Assembly: GCA_027577595.1 (NCBI GenBank)
Contig: JANBRJ010000012.1
Span: 186,001 to 250,000 of the forward strand
Direction of reading: 5' to 3'
Source of the DNA: Coemansia sp. RSA 487
Taxonomy: Eukaryota; Kickxellomycota; Kickxellomycetes; Kickxellales; Kickxellaceae
Length of the DNA stretch: 64,000 bases
A model generated the notes under the pieces. The model made no database searches, had not been told where the DNA came from, and saw nothing but the letters and a program-made list of their open reading frames with translations. A program made the translations under genes and the position numbers. This document shows, piece after piece, positions 38,589-49,103 of the stretch. The first letter of the stretch is position 1. Each line of letters opens with the position of its first letter.

Positions 38589-40928
38589 TTATCCTTCAGA
38601 AATCTCGTGCTGGAACTTGCTCGACTTGCCACCTGAAAGAGACGGGTATGTTGATGGCATGTTTGAAAGTATCGTTGGGTCAAGCGAGGCGCTGCGGTAC
38701 TGCCTTCCACTGGCAGGATCATAAAGCACGTCGATGCGATAGTTGCACAGATCTTCAGCATCCGTCTGCGTAACGGTGCTCTGGCTGGGTCCGTGGAATG
38801 TCGGCCTACTAGGTCTTCCAACTTCCAAGGACGCGCTGGCTGGACCCTGGAAAACAGGGTTCCCGTGCCTGTCAACAGTAATGGACATTGGGAGATCTGC
38901 ATTTTGGCCACAATGCGCTGCATCTCTGGCAACAGCAGAGATAGTTCCAGTTATAGGAGAGTCCACTTGTGGCTCTCGTGTGACCCCACCGAAGCAACCT
39001 CCCTCTGTGCCAGATCCAGCGCTGGACGTAGGCGCACTAGAATCTTCTATGATGCTTGCCTCGGTTACTGGAGAGAGCATGTCTGTGCCAAAATTCCTGT
39101 TTGATCTGATGCGTCCAGCATGAACATTCGCAGAGCTATCCCAGCCACCAGCAACAGGGGCAAATGTTGTGCGAATATACGCCGGCCGCTGGTACTGGCG
39201 CTCAATGAGCGGCAGCCTCAGATTCGAGCCAGTATACGAGACCTTGCGGCGCTCCTGTATCTTTTCGAGGTGTTTTGAAAACAGTCGCCCAACCATTCTG
39301 CGGTGAAGCGCCTCAAATCCTTCATGTGAGTGTCTGCGGATCATTTCTAAGCGCGATGGCGGAATATCGACTGTACCCGCCGCAATACTAAGCCTCCGTC
39401 CCTCAGAAAACGAGCTAGACGTACTGGGATTCGATTCTGATAGGCCTAATCTACTGGCCGGCCATGAATACATGTTGCTGTTTGCGCCGGCAGGCGGGCT
39501 TATTTCATGAGACGTGTCGGTGGACAGTCGGCTCCACTTTTGAAGATTCGCCTCGAGTGCAGGCAAAAGCACATCTTCCACAGGAAAGAGAGACACAAGC
39601 TCTGAAAAGAAGGGCCGTACAATAATACTGCCGAAATCCAGCGACACCTGGCGCTGATCTGCTGTTCCACGGTCCATGTTGGGAGATACAGGCAGCGAAA
39701 GAGCCTTTTCAAGCTCGCCCTGGCGAAACGACTCGGCGTTCATAAGATCTGACCACTTTTTGCACATGGGCCATGGAAGCACGGGATTGAATATGTCGAC
39801 GGCATGCAGAATTATGCCAATGAGGCTCTGTCTTTGCGAACTGTCCAGCAAAGCATCGCTCATCGAGATCGACCGTCTCACTTGTAGCCGCCGTTTAACC
39901 GTCTGTGACTTGCTATTACTGTTACGTCCAGAGTCGGAGTCGTCGGTTGAGGGCGTGCCGATCTCCGATGTGTTTTCAGTTGAAGCATTCGACTTCTCGG
40001 GGAGGCGCACCACTGGTGCATCATTGACAGATAGCAGCAGTTCAGTGCTGTTGCATGGAGGTCTCATTAGATGCGAAGAGAGACGCTTCTTTGGAATAGC
40101 TGGTGCGCTAGGCGATCGTGCACGAGAAAGGATGGAGCTCTTTGAGACGGCCTTGCCATTCCCTTGTGCTGAGCGTGTCGACGATGACCCTGCTGCTAAC
40201 TTTGACTGTGTATTTGGCATATTAGGTTCTGCGGATGTGCTGACATCTCCACCGCATTCGCGCTGGTATACTTCATGTTTCGACATACACCGAGCCTTTT
40301 TGGAGAGCTCCGAAACCAACACCTTGCATTCTTCGACAACTTCAAAGTGCCGTGACATGTCAGTGTTGAGAATCGCAGCGCGGATGCTAAAGATCATGCG
40401 AGAAGCAATGTCAGTTTCTGTGACAGTGCTGTCGCCGTACATGGGATCGCGCAAGTTTTCGACATTGCGGAAAAGGCGATGCTTATTGATGTACTCTTCT
40501 GCCAGATCCATCGAGTAGCGCTCTAGAATTGCGTCGGGATAGCGCTGTGAAAGCTCCGTGTTGGCGTTATTTTGAAACAAGTTGTTCAGCCCCGGATGAC
40601 CAGCATCGTGGCAAATGCCACCAATAATCAAACACGCTATATCATATGAGGCAAGGTAAGCTGAAGCCTGCAAGTTGTTCAACACATAGTAGAGCTTTAT
40701 AACAACGTCTATGGCGTGATTGAATGAATGGTAAGGGACTTCAGTGTATAGGGTTTCGATATCGAGACAAAACTCGAGCATGTCGCTAGGGGAAAGCTCG
40801 AGAACAGTTAAAATATTGAGGTTTTTAAAGATAGCCAAAAGAATGCCATGCTTTTCAGAGTGCGAATAGTCCCATGGATTAAAGTTAAGACCGACGGATC
40901 CCCAGTCCTCTTCAAAGTACGAGTTCAT
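38589..40928 (-). CDS. PDE2: Class I 3',5'-cyclic nucleotide phosphodiesterase
   Basis: 779 residues, single exon. The PDEase_I catalytic domain starts near residue 75: EVPYHSFNHAIDV and the metal-binding signature ICHDAGHPGLNN are intact. The second half resumes with LIGIILHAVDIFNPVLPWP (metal Asp) and DQRQVSLDFGSIIVRPFFSE (invariant Gln). Between the halves is a Ser-rich insert of roughly 140 residues (about 220-360), and a C-terminal tail of over 250 residues is also low complexity. The enzyme hydrolyses cAMP and lowers PKA signalling; yeast Pde2 is the nearest functional analogue. There are no N-terminal GAF or other regulatory domains, so the inserts may carry regulation. The start MNSYFEEDWGSV closely precedes the domain. 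Confidence 0.88.
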   Translation of the reverse strand: MNSYFEEDWGSVGLNFNPWDYSHSEKHGILLAIFKNLNILTVLELSPSDMLEFCLDIETLYTEVPYHSFNHAIDVVIKLYYVLNNLQASAYLASYDIACLIIGGICHDAGHPGLNNLFQNNANTELSQRYPDAILERYSMDLAEEYINKHRLFRNVENLRDPMYGDSTVTETDIASRMIFSIRAAILNTDMSRHFEVVEECKVLVSELSKKARCMSKHEVYQRECGGDVSTSAEPNMPNTQSKLAAGSSSTRSAQGNGKAVSKSSILSRARSPSAPAIPKKRLSSHLMRPPCNSTELLLSVNDAPVVRLPEKSNASTENTSEIGTPSTDDSDSGRNSNSKSQTVKRRLQVRRSISMSDALLDSSQRQSLIGIILHAVDIFNPVLPWPMCKKWSDLMNAESFRQGELEKALSLPVSPNMDRGTADQRQVSLDFGSIIVRPFFSELVSLFPVEDVLLPALEANLQKWSRLSTDTSHEISPPAGANSNMYSWPASRLGLSESNPSTSSSFSEGRRLSIAAGTVDIPPSRLEMIRRHSHEGFEALHRRMVGRLFSKHLEKIQERRKVSYTGSNLRLPLIERQYQRPAYIRTTFAPVAGGWDSSANVHAGRIRSNRNFGTDMLSPVTEASIIEDSSAPTSSAGSGTEGGCFGGVTREPQVDSPITGTISAVARDAAHCGQNADLPMSITVDRHGNPVFQGPASASLEVGRPSRPTFHGPSQSTVTQTDAEDLCNYRIDVLYDPASGRQYRSASLDPTILSNMPSTYPSLSGGKSSKFQHEISEG

Positions 40929-43900
40929 GACCTATCCACAAGCAAGGTAAAGACAACACATTGAAAATATTGATACAAGAACAATTAGCTTTGCGCATGC
41001 ATTTAAAAATCAAGCAAAAATGATTGTGTAAATGGCATAACGTGTTTGCTGCTGAAAGGAGCGGGAGTGCATTGGCACGGCACACAATATAAAAACCGTA
41101 GTAAACAATAGAGACTGGAATGCCCGAGTGGAGCAAGGTAAAAATAAGGCATATATATTTAAAGGTGGCCGATTGTGCAGAATGTGCTCTCTACCGAAAC
41201 AATGCGAGCGTATTTATTTAGTAAAAATAACGAACGGGTCACCCGCAAGTGGGGTGGTGGGCACATTTGCGAGAATAGAGGCGTACAGCTAAGGGAAAAA
41301 CACAAGACAAAACAAGACAAGACAAGGGACAGAGGCAAAGAAAGCACGAAAGCGGCTAAAGTGGTGGCGACAGGTTTCGGTGGGTTGAGAAGGTGGCAAC
41401 GGTTGCCAAGTGTCCAGCTGAACTTTCAAACTGCCAAACAGCAACCCGCCTCAATACTCAGCCCCGGAAAGGACAAACTCACAGCATAGATAAACAGCAG
41501 CGTATTTCTACGACTAGTCTATGTTGGTTTGACGATGCTGCGGTTGCAAGGGATAATAAAAGCCAACTAGGTAGAAAAAGTACCTTTTCCACAGTCGTCA
41601 GCTCCTCTGACGAGAGCCGGTTGTTCTTGCAACTCAGCATGAACAGCAATAGCAAGTGTAAATCCGTCGACTAAAAACAAGAATGTGTGGATAGCTCGGC
41701 GGTATATGTGGCGAGAGCGGCAGTGGTGGCGTATATTAAACGTGAAAATAAATAACGTGCTGCGCGAAATATAACTACGCTGATAGATCTACAAAGTCTA
41801 GTTTATGAAAAGTGTACCAAAAGAAAGTAAATCGGAAAGAGAAAGAAAGCGTAGAGAAAAAGGGAGAAATGGAAGCAAAGAGCAAGAAAGTCCTGACGTA
41901 GCACAGACAGGCTGGGTGACAAGAAAGACAAGTCAGAAAAAAAAGTGGAATGAGATGACTGGGCGCGAGGCAGGACGACGACGATGGCTAAAGGCGAGAT
42001 GAGAAGGCTTTATATACACAGAAGGCAGACTGAAAACGAGGACAGTCAAGGGTCATACACAAGCTAGAGAAGCCAAAGAGGTAAAAAAAAAAAAGGGAGG
42101 GGAGAAACACCTTCACAGAAAAGAGATGAGGCGGCGGCAGAAAGCTTTGAAAGAGCTGCAGAACAATAAACCAACAGAAAAAATAAGCCGGTTCTCAAAA
42201 GTCCCCTCCTCTGCCCATCATCGTTTATCTTGCCACCAAGCTTGAAAGGACAGTCTTGCGTCCAAGCTGTCGTTGCTGCGCAAGGGCTCTAGATCATCCT
42301 TGGCATGATGGAGACACCATCGCCAAATCGGCAAAGCTAGCAAATGGCCAAGCTTTCTTTCTCCTTCCCTCTTTAGTGCAGATATTGAAATGGCATTTTT
42401 CCCTTTAATCCCTCTCCCTTCCACTTCTGCCCGCGCGGCATGCATTGCATCCTGCAACTTCCATGCTCATCTCGCACAAGTGCAGCATTTGCCACGATGG
42501 GCTGCTGCGTTTACTCTCTTATGAAAGCACAGGGGCGAACACTGCGCAGAAAAAGAGCAACATTAGCCAAGCAACAGCGGCTCAAAGCTATCTTCACTTT
42601 GCCTTGTCAATTTTACTTATTAATGTCCACACTGTGATTTTTTACGTGCATCCAGAAAATAACAATGAGATAAATGACATCCCCAAGCTGCAAGCGATCG
42701 AAAATCACATTGTGGCGTTTGCTGTGTCACGCTTGCTGCCACAGGACCTTTATCGCCTCTTTTCTCTTTATTTTTAATCTTCTTTGCTTCGCCTGGCGGC
42801 GTCTGGCAAAAAAGGGAGAGGGATAATGATTGTGGTAAAGCACATCGGCTTTGTCTTTTATACTTATTGCACTTTCTGCGACCGTAAAAAGCTCCTTGGC
42901 AAGCGTATTATACTTTGATGGATAAAGAAAAGACCCTGCAGCATACATCAAACGAGAAAGATGCGATAGAGGCACGATCATTTTATCCTTTGTGCGCCTC
43001 TTTTCGCGTATATCGGACACCGAGTTGTCTTTTACCGCAATTGTTCATTCTCAACGCATCATCGACGTACGCTCGTTATTGTCCAAAGAGTTGCTGCGTC
43101 TGCCGGCTGTTGCGGTGGACATATCACACGTCTGTCTTTTTTGGCCAGAACGGCTATTGTGACAGTGTTAGAACAGTGTAGAAAAGCCCTCAATGATCTG
43201 ACTCTATTTTGTTGTCAAATCTAAAAGATGGCTACGAAATGGCAGAATCGTCTGCCATTGCTGTTGATGACATCACACAAACAACGACCATTGAAATTTA
43301 ACTGATAACGAAGACCACTGATCGAATCTGTTTGATCTCAATTGCTAAAATTAAATGGAACGTCTTCAAAAAAAGTCTCAAAACATTTGTACTCTTTCAT
43401 ATGGAGACGCTTCTCTTCCACTCTCACCAAAAGTCATGGGCTGTCCAAATACAGCGACATCAAGGTCCTTTTTCTCATTATAATTATAGTACCATTGTTT
43501 CAGGATAGCTTTTAATATTCTGCAATATTTCGAAAAGAAAATATAGTTTGTCAGAATGCCACTATTGCACCTACATGGGAAATTTGCTAGAGAAAACTTC
43601 TCATGCCACATTTAAAGCAAGCAAGCAAGCGAACAAACAAACACAACAGTTTACACTTTTGAGTAATGCAGCTGAAGAAAATTCTCTGCGTGTGAGCAAT
43701 TTTTTGTAGTTCGTCAAGCGTTCCCAGGCGCACTGAATCCACAGCAGTGGCGCTTAAACTTCACACCACCCTTAGAGCGGATTGTATTTGTACAAAGGGC
43801 GTGCCAGTAGTAGTATTTGTTCTGCCTGCTATCGCAGAGGATAGCCTCCTTCATTAGGCGATAGGCGAATTTTCTGCTTTTGGTATATTGATAATAGTGA

Positions 43901-44700
43901 GAAGCGTGCGGATTATTTGTTGCGGACATCGCACAAGCTGTATTCCGGGAGAAAACCCTTCTTTCTCCTCAAAGCTCACGGGCATGGCAACTTCGACAGG
44001 CAGGCTTGGACCGCTTTTCCGTATCTGGCCTTTCCCTCCCGATAAGGCGGTTATCTCCGTCCGCGCGTGAAGGGAGGTAAATCGTCTATACACCCGTAAA
44101 AACGTCATGGGGGCACTCGCTGCCTTTCTCGTCCAGAGAGATAAAAGATAAACTGAGGTTGAAGCACGCCGAGCCAGAGCCGTCCCAGCCTTGTCCAGCA
44201 CATGCCAGCCAGCTCGGAATGAATTCAGTGCGCCTTTCTATTGCCGGAGAAAATAAGAAGGGTGTGCGAGGGTTTCATGCTTTCGCCGACCATCACGGAC
44301 CACAATCAGCCAGTGCCCGTCCCGCGTATCCCTATTGGTCTGCATTGGCGCAAGCGTCCGAGGAAATGGGCTTTCCTCCCCCCCCCCAAAAATAACAAAC
44401 GGTTGTTATCTTTTTCTTCCACGTTGTCGTCGTCGCAACTTCCTCGCCGTAAGCGACTGCAAGAAAAAAGCCTCCAATTTCTCCGACTGGGAGGCGATAT
44501 TCCGTGCGTCAGCCTGATATTGATAAAAAGAGCACGTCCCGGCCGCCACCGCTTGTCGCCCCTCCCCCACTCCTTTCTCTTTGCTCTTTTTCTCTTGTTC
44601 TTTACTTTTTTATAAGACTTCTTCCTGTACAGCTCTAGTCTTTTGTTTTTTTCTAATACCGCACCTGCCAACAAAGCACACCAAAAGGAGTATAGTCACA
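40929..44700. other. 3.8-kb region without a supported gene
   Basis: The longest gene-free stretch of the window, between the divergent starts of the phosphodiesterase and citrate synthase genes. Purine-rich runs dominate 41280-42130 and pyrimidine runs 44560-44660. A minus-strand frame of 71 codons (43714-43929, MSATNNPHASHYYQYTKSRK, with five cysteines) is the most protein-like ORF, but I recognise nothing in it. The 44600-44700 end has a TATA-like TTTTTATAAG and a CT-rich leader typical of a strongly expressed gene. No tRNA or repeat family identified. Confidence 0.5.
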
Positions 44701-46889
44701 ATGTTTACTCTTCGCTCTTCCACCAACGCCTCTGTCCGCTCGGTAAGTTATCTTGTTTGCTTTCTCTTTCCCATCTAGCGTTTGCGTTTCCTTTTGCCAG
44801 AAGAGCAAAGCATTGATCCATGTTCTCCCGCACCTCCGGGCCCCACAGGCGTTGTGCTTTGCCCTCAGGGGGATTATCGGGAATAACCGCGACTGCTGGT
44901 CTCGGGGGTGGTGGTCCTTGCGTCGCGATGCCGCAACTCGCTGGTTATTCCCCGCGATTCTTCCGATTTTGTTTTGGACTGAATGGACCAAAACAAAGTC
45001 GCAGAAAGGAAGCAGGCGGTTCTGCTGCGCTCGCTGGCGATTGCCTCCCCTTCTCCCGTGGATTCGCAGCCAGTTCCGTTTTGTTTTGCTGTGACGTGGC
45101 AGTTATTCCAGCCATGCGCTTCTGCTATTCCGAAACACGGGGAACCCACATAAGAACATCAAACCCATCCACGCAACTTGCAAGTGATGGATGGACATAG
45201 AGCGTGTCAGGGAGGAGAAAAGCATTCTCATACTTTTTTATCCCCAAAAAACTATCTTGGTGTGCAGATCGATCTGTTGTACTTTTTTTTTGCTGTTGCT
45301 GCTTTTGCTTATGAAAGGTAGTGAATATCTGTTGTTTTTCCCAGTCACTAAAGCCACTTGCGCTTATTTCTATTTTTTGTAGGCCAGCAAGCTTATTCCT
45401 GCACTCGCCGCTCTGGCCCGCTTCAAGTCCACCTCTTCCGCCACGGTAAGTTTCGCTGATCCCCGCATACACATCGTTTCTGGATACCAGTCGCCAAAAA
45501 CAAAAGGAAAGTATGGCAACGAAACAGTTGATTGCTAATCTTGCATATGAAGCCGCCATCATTATTACTATCTTAAATTTGTAGTCGCTCAAGCAGCGTG
45601 TCGAGCAGCTAATCCCCGAGAAGGCCGCTGAAGTAAAGGAGGTCAAGCAAAAGTATGGCGACCGTGTCCTCGGCGAGAACACCGTCAACATGGCCTATGG
45701 CGGTATGCGCGGCATTAAGGGCATGGTCTGGGACACCTCGCTTCTCGACGCCGACGAGGGCATCCGCTTCCGCGGCATGTCGATCCCCGAGGTCCAGCAG
45801 AACCTCCCCAAGCCCAAGGGCGCTTCCGAGACCACGCCCGAGGCCCTCTTCTGGCTCCTCCTCACCGGCGAGGTTCCCACCGAGGCCCAGGCCCAGTCCG
45901 TCACCGACGAGCTCAACTCACGCGCGTCGCTGCCCGATTTTGTCATCGATCTGATCGACCGCTGCCCCTCAACGCTGCACCCCATGTCGCAGTTCTCGCT
46001 TGCCGTCAACGCCATGCAGCACGACTCGCGCTTTGCAAAGGCCTATAACGAAGGCATCAACCGCAAAGACTACTGGGACCCTGTCTTTGAGGACTCGCTC
46101 GATCTGCTTGCCAAGCTGCCCCTTGTCGCGTCGCGCATCTACCGCAACGTCTTCAAGGATGGCAAGCACGGGTCGGTCGACACCTCGGTCGACTACTCGC
46201 AGAACTTTGCCAACCTCCTCGGCTTTGGCGAGAGCCGCGAGTTTGCCGACCTGATGCGCCTGTACCTGGTCATCCACTCTGACCACGAGGGCGGCAACGT
46301 CTCCGCACACACCACCCACCTTGTCGGCTCTGCGCTGTCCGACCCCTACCTCTCGTTCGCTGCCGGACTCAACGGCCTTGCCGGTCCTCTCCACGGCCTT
46401 GCAAACCAGGAAGTCCTACGCTGGATCGTGAACATGCAGAAGGAGATCGGCACCGACACCCCAACCGAGCAGCAGATCCGTGACTACTGCTGGGCCACCC
46501 TCAACTCGGGTCGCGTCGTGCCCGGCTACGGCCACGCTGTGCTGCGCAAGACCGACCCGCGCTACATGGCCCAGCGCGAGTTCGCCCTGAAGCACCTGCC
46601 CGAGGACAACCTGTTCAAGACCGTCAGCACCCTGTACAAGGTTGTCCCTGGCGTCCTGACTGAGCACGGAAAGACCAAGAACCCCTGGCCCAACGTCGAT
46701 GCCCACTCTGGCGTCCTCCTGCGCCACTACGGCCTTGTTGAGCAGGATTTCTACACTGTCATGTTCGGTGTCTCTCGTGCGTTTGGCGTCCTCTCGCAGC
46801 TGGTCTGGGACCGTGCCCTTGGCTTCTCGATTGAGCGGCCAAAGTCGCTGACCACCGAGGCCATCCGCAAGATGTTTGAGAAGCAGTAA
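44701..46889 (+). CDS. CIT1: Citrate synthase, mitochondrial
   Basis: Joined as 44701..44742, 45383..45445 and 45585..46889, 469 residues. Exon 1 encodes [14 protein letters not shown] and exon 2 [20 protein letters not shown] plus T; together they form a basic, Ser-rich mitochondrial presequence. Exon 3 begins [20 protein letters not shown]. Introns are 640 and 139 nt, both with GTAAGT donors and TTTGTAG acceptors. Conserved blocks include [43 protein letters not shown] and [13 protein letters not shown] with catalytic His and Asp sites. It condenses acetyl-CoA and oxaloacetate in the TCA cycle. There is no C-terminal SKL, so this is not the peroxisomal form. Codon use is strongly C-biased, as in highly expressed genes. 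Confidence 0.96.
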
Positions 46890-47236
46890 ACGACTTTTTT
46901 TCTACTAAAATGACGAAAAGTGCTACACTATTATTTTCCCTTCAATATATTTCTCTCTTTTTCTTGCTTGACAAGTAAAATGCTAGTCTAAATCGCAACT
47001 GCGCCGCTAATAACAGCAGCCTGAAAAAGACAAACGAAACGGAAAACATCACGTGCGGCATCCCAGAATCCTCGCTTTGGCCGTTTTGGCGTACAAGTCA
47101 CCCCTCTTGTGGGGGCCATATAAATGGACGCTGGTATAAAAATCGCTGCGCCACGTTTTCTGATTTTCATTTTTCCTTATTTTTGATCGCCATCACACCT
47201 GCGCTCTTCAATTACAACAACAGCAGCAACCAAGAG
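46890..47236. other. Intergenic region, CIT1 3' flank and TFIIA gamma promoter
   Basis: About 350 nt with two TATA-like elements (TATAAAT near 47119 and TATAAAAA at 47135-47142, about 95 nt before the TFIIA gamma ATG). A conventional core promoter for TOA2. Confidence 0.55.
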
Positions 47237-47560
47237 ATGCCATCCTACTACGAGCTCTACCGCACCAGCACACTTGGTGCGGCGCTAACGGATTCGCTTG
47301 ACGATCTGATCACAGCAGGGCACATAACGCCGCAGCTGGCAATCCAGGTGCTGGAGCAATACGACAAGAGCATCTCCGAAGCGCTGTCGACAAAAGTAAA
47401 AGCCAAAGCAGTGATGAAGGGGAACCTGAGAACATACAGGTTTTGTGATGATGTATGGACGTTTATTATCAAGAACCCGACATTCAAGTTTGACCATGAG
47501 ACAGCCACGGCCGACAAGGTCAAGGTTGTTGCTTGTAATCTGAAACGTCCTGGTGAATAG
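47237..47560 (+). CDS. TOA2: Transcription initiation factor IIA gamma subunit
   Basis: 107 residues from MPSYYELYRTSTLGAALTDS. The whole protein matches the TFIIA small subunit: helical N-domain with LDDLITAGHITPQLAIQVLE, then the beta-barrel part with LRTYRFCDDVWTFIIKNPTF and KVKVVACNLK. TFIIA stabilises TBP on TATA boxes. The family begins M-S/P-x-Y-Y-E, so the ATG at 47237 is right and the 18 upstream in-frame codons are leader. No intron. The gene converges on the MIM1-like gene. Confidence 0.95.
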   Translation: MPSYYELYRTSTLGAALTDSLDDLITAGHITPQLAIQVLEQYDKSISEALSTKVKAKAVMKGNLRTYRFCDDVWTFIIKNPTFKFDHETATADKVKVVACNLKRPGE

Positions 47561-47716
47561 ATTGGGAGCCTTTTTTTGTAGCTGTTTAATTGTGACATTT
47601 TTCTCTCCTGGCATCAATACCTTCCGTATACTTTTTTCCTCTCCTTTTTCCGGTATAATGTAATACACATAGTTTTGACATTGTTTACATTCTCAACTAG
47701 AAAAAGAAAGAGCAGT

Positions 47717-48091
47717 CTATTTTTTATAAAAGCGCCAACGACGGAATACACCCAAAAGTCCGCCTGTGCCGCGCCAATACCGGATCCAGTGGACGCCCAT
47801 GTTGAGCATAAAGCCCTGGACAAACGGAATGAGCATCGAGTCCACCAATAGTCGCAGCCACCATGAGCGGCCAGGGGCTACTTGCACCATATTTGTCTGG
47901 TTCCTACTCGTTTTGCGCGCATATATTGGGTGTCGATGGAATTTGCCATTGGGTGGCGAGTCTAAGATGTCCGAGGCGTCAGAGTCCTCCCACTTTGGGT
48001 CGTAGTGTATTTCTCTTGGGACTATGCTGTTGTTTAGCCCTGGTACACCTGCAATGTATACTTCGGGCATGTCTTTTACGGTCTGATCCAT
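47717..48091 (-). CDS. Small one-TM protein, MIM1/TOM13-like
   Basis: 124 residues. The first ~75 are polar and acidic with Pro, then a single hydrophobic segment WWLRLLVDSMLIPFVQGFML leads into NMGVHWIRYWRGTGG and a basic tail FRRWRFYKK. An amphipathic hydrophobic helix with L-P-F-x-x-G-x-M-L near the C-terminus resembles the membrane segment of fungal Mim1/Tom13, which helps insert single-pass proteins into the mitochondrial outer membrane. Mim1 family members diverge quickly, so identification rests on this segment only. A generic tail-anchored protein is the alternative. Confidence 0.5.
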   Translation of the reverse strand: MDQTVKDMPEVYIAGVPGLNNSIVPREIHYDPKWEDSDASDILDSPPNGKFHRHPIYARKTSRNQTNMVQVAPGRSWWLRLLVDSMLIPFVQGFMLNMGVHWIRYWRGTGGLLGVFRRWRFYKK

Positions 48092-48595
48092 CGGTAGTAT
48101 GGGGGGAGGGTGTATGTGTTATGTGGTATATTAAAATTATGATGTGGCGGCGAAAAATGCTGCTGATATTAGATGGAAATCTCTTTTTTTTTTGGCAACA
48201 AATCGCTTGGTCTACAGCGAATAAATATTATGGCCACCAGGTATGATCTCTGATTCGTCGTGCGCTTAGTTGACAAGAACGGGACCCAGTGTTCATAAGC
48301 TAGTACTTTTTATCTTGTCATGGAACAGTTCATAGGCACATCGCTTGCAAGAGCAAAGCAAAATGTTGAGCTATATGTATCAAAATAGCCACAGTAGATA
48401 AGGTGATGTGGTTCTGGATTAACGATTTTTCCACCAGCGAACCAATAGGAGAGTTGGCTTTGGGCCCAAAATGTGTCAGAAAGGGAAGTATTTTGAAACT
48501 TTAAGAAATCATTCTTCTCCTTTTCAGACTGTTCCAACTCTTTTTTTTGTTGTCTACTATCCAAGCAATTGCCTAGCTATTCATTTTGTTCGAAA
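48092..48595. other. Divergent intergenic region, MIM1-like / SDHAF3
   Basis: About 500 nt. A minus-strand 84-codon frame (48310-48564, starting MDSRQQKKELEQSEKEKNDF) lies entirely within it; I do not recognise it and it would overlap the SDHAF3 promoter, so it is not called. Confidence 0.4.
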
Positions 48596-49009
48596 ATGGT
48601 AAATGCGTTGCATTTGTATCGGCAGATTCTTAGAGTGCACAGACTGCTGCCTCGCGAGATACGGTTCATCGGCGATCAGTATGTGCGAGCAGAGTTTCGG
48701 AACCACAGGACGGTTACAGACAAGCGGTTCCTAGAGCCGTTTTTCAAACAATGGACCATGTATCTGGATGAGATAAAGCAGAATGCACAGAAAAGCGCTG
48801 TTTCCGATGGAAACAATACTAATGATACGCAGGATGACGGGTCGTGGGATATTGGCAGACACCTTGACCGCGAAACAGTGGAGTCTCTGGATGACGACAA
48901 GGCAGAGCAGCTGCTGGATCTGCACCGGGCTTCTTTTGGAGCCGACAGTTCCAAGGACGGCAGCGACAGCAGCGGAGGAAGTTCTGCCACACCACCACGG
49001 CGAAAATAA
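48596..49009 (+). CDS. SDH7: Succinate dehydrogenase assembly factor 3 (LYR family)
   Basis: 137 residues from MVNALHLYRQILRVHRLLPR. The Leu-Tyr-Arg motif sits at residues 6-8, followed by the family block IGDQYVRAEFRNHRTVTDKR and FLEPFFKQWTMYLDEI, diagnostic of SDHAF3/Acn9. The factor works in the mitochondrial matrix and protects the iron-sulfur subunit SDHB during complex II assembly. The C-terminal ~55 residues are an acidic/Ser-rich tail with no family counterpart, ending TPPRRK. The start ten codons further up (48569) is possible, but the MVN start fits the family. Confidence 0.92.
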   Translation: MVNALHLYRQILRVHRLLPREIRFIGDQYVRAEFRNHRTVTDKRFLEPFFKQWTMYLDEIKQNAQKSAVSDGNNTNDTQDDGSWDIGRHLDRETVESLDDDKAEQLLDLHRASFGADSSKDGSDSSGGSSATPPRRK

Positions 49010-49103
49010 GCATGCAGATAAGCCAGACAAAAAAAAAAGCGAAAGCTTTGTTTGTTATATAATTTAAAAAATATATAGATCATTAACAGAATATGACCAT
49101 GAT

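Noticed and set aside
43714-43929. 71-codon minus-strand frame with five cysteines
   Set aside because: Protein-like composition but no family match, no neighbours and no upstream exon that I could join.
48310-48564. 84-codon minus-strand frame between the MIM1-like and SDHAF3 genes
   Set aside because: Unrecognised, AT-rich and inside a divergent promoter; too weak to call.
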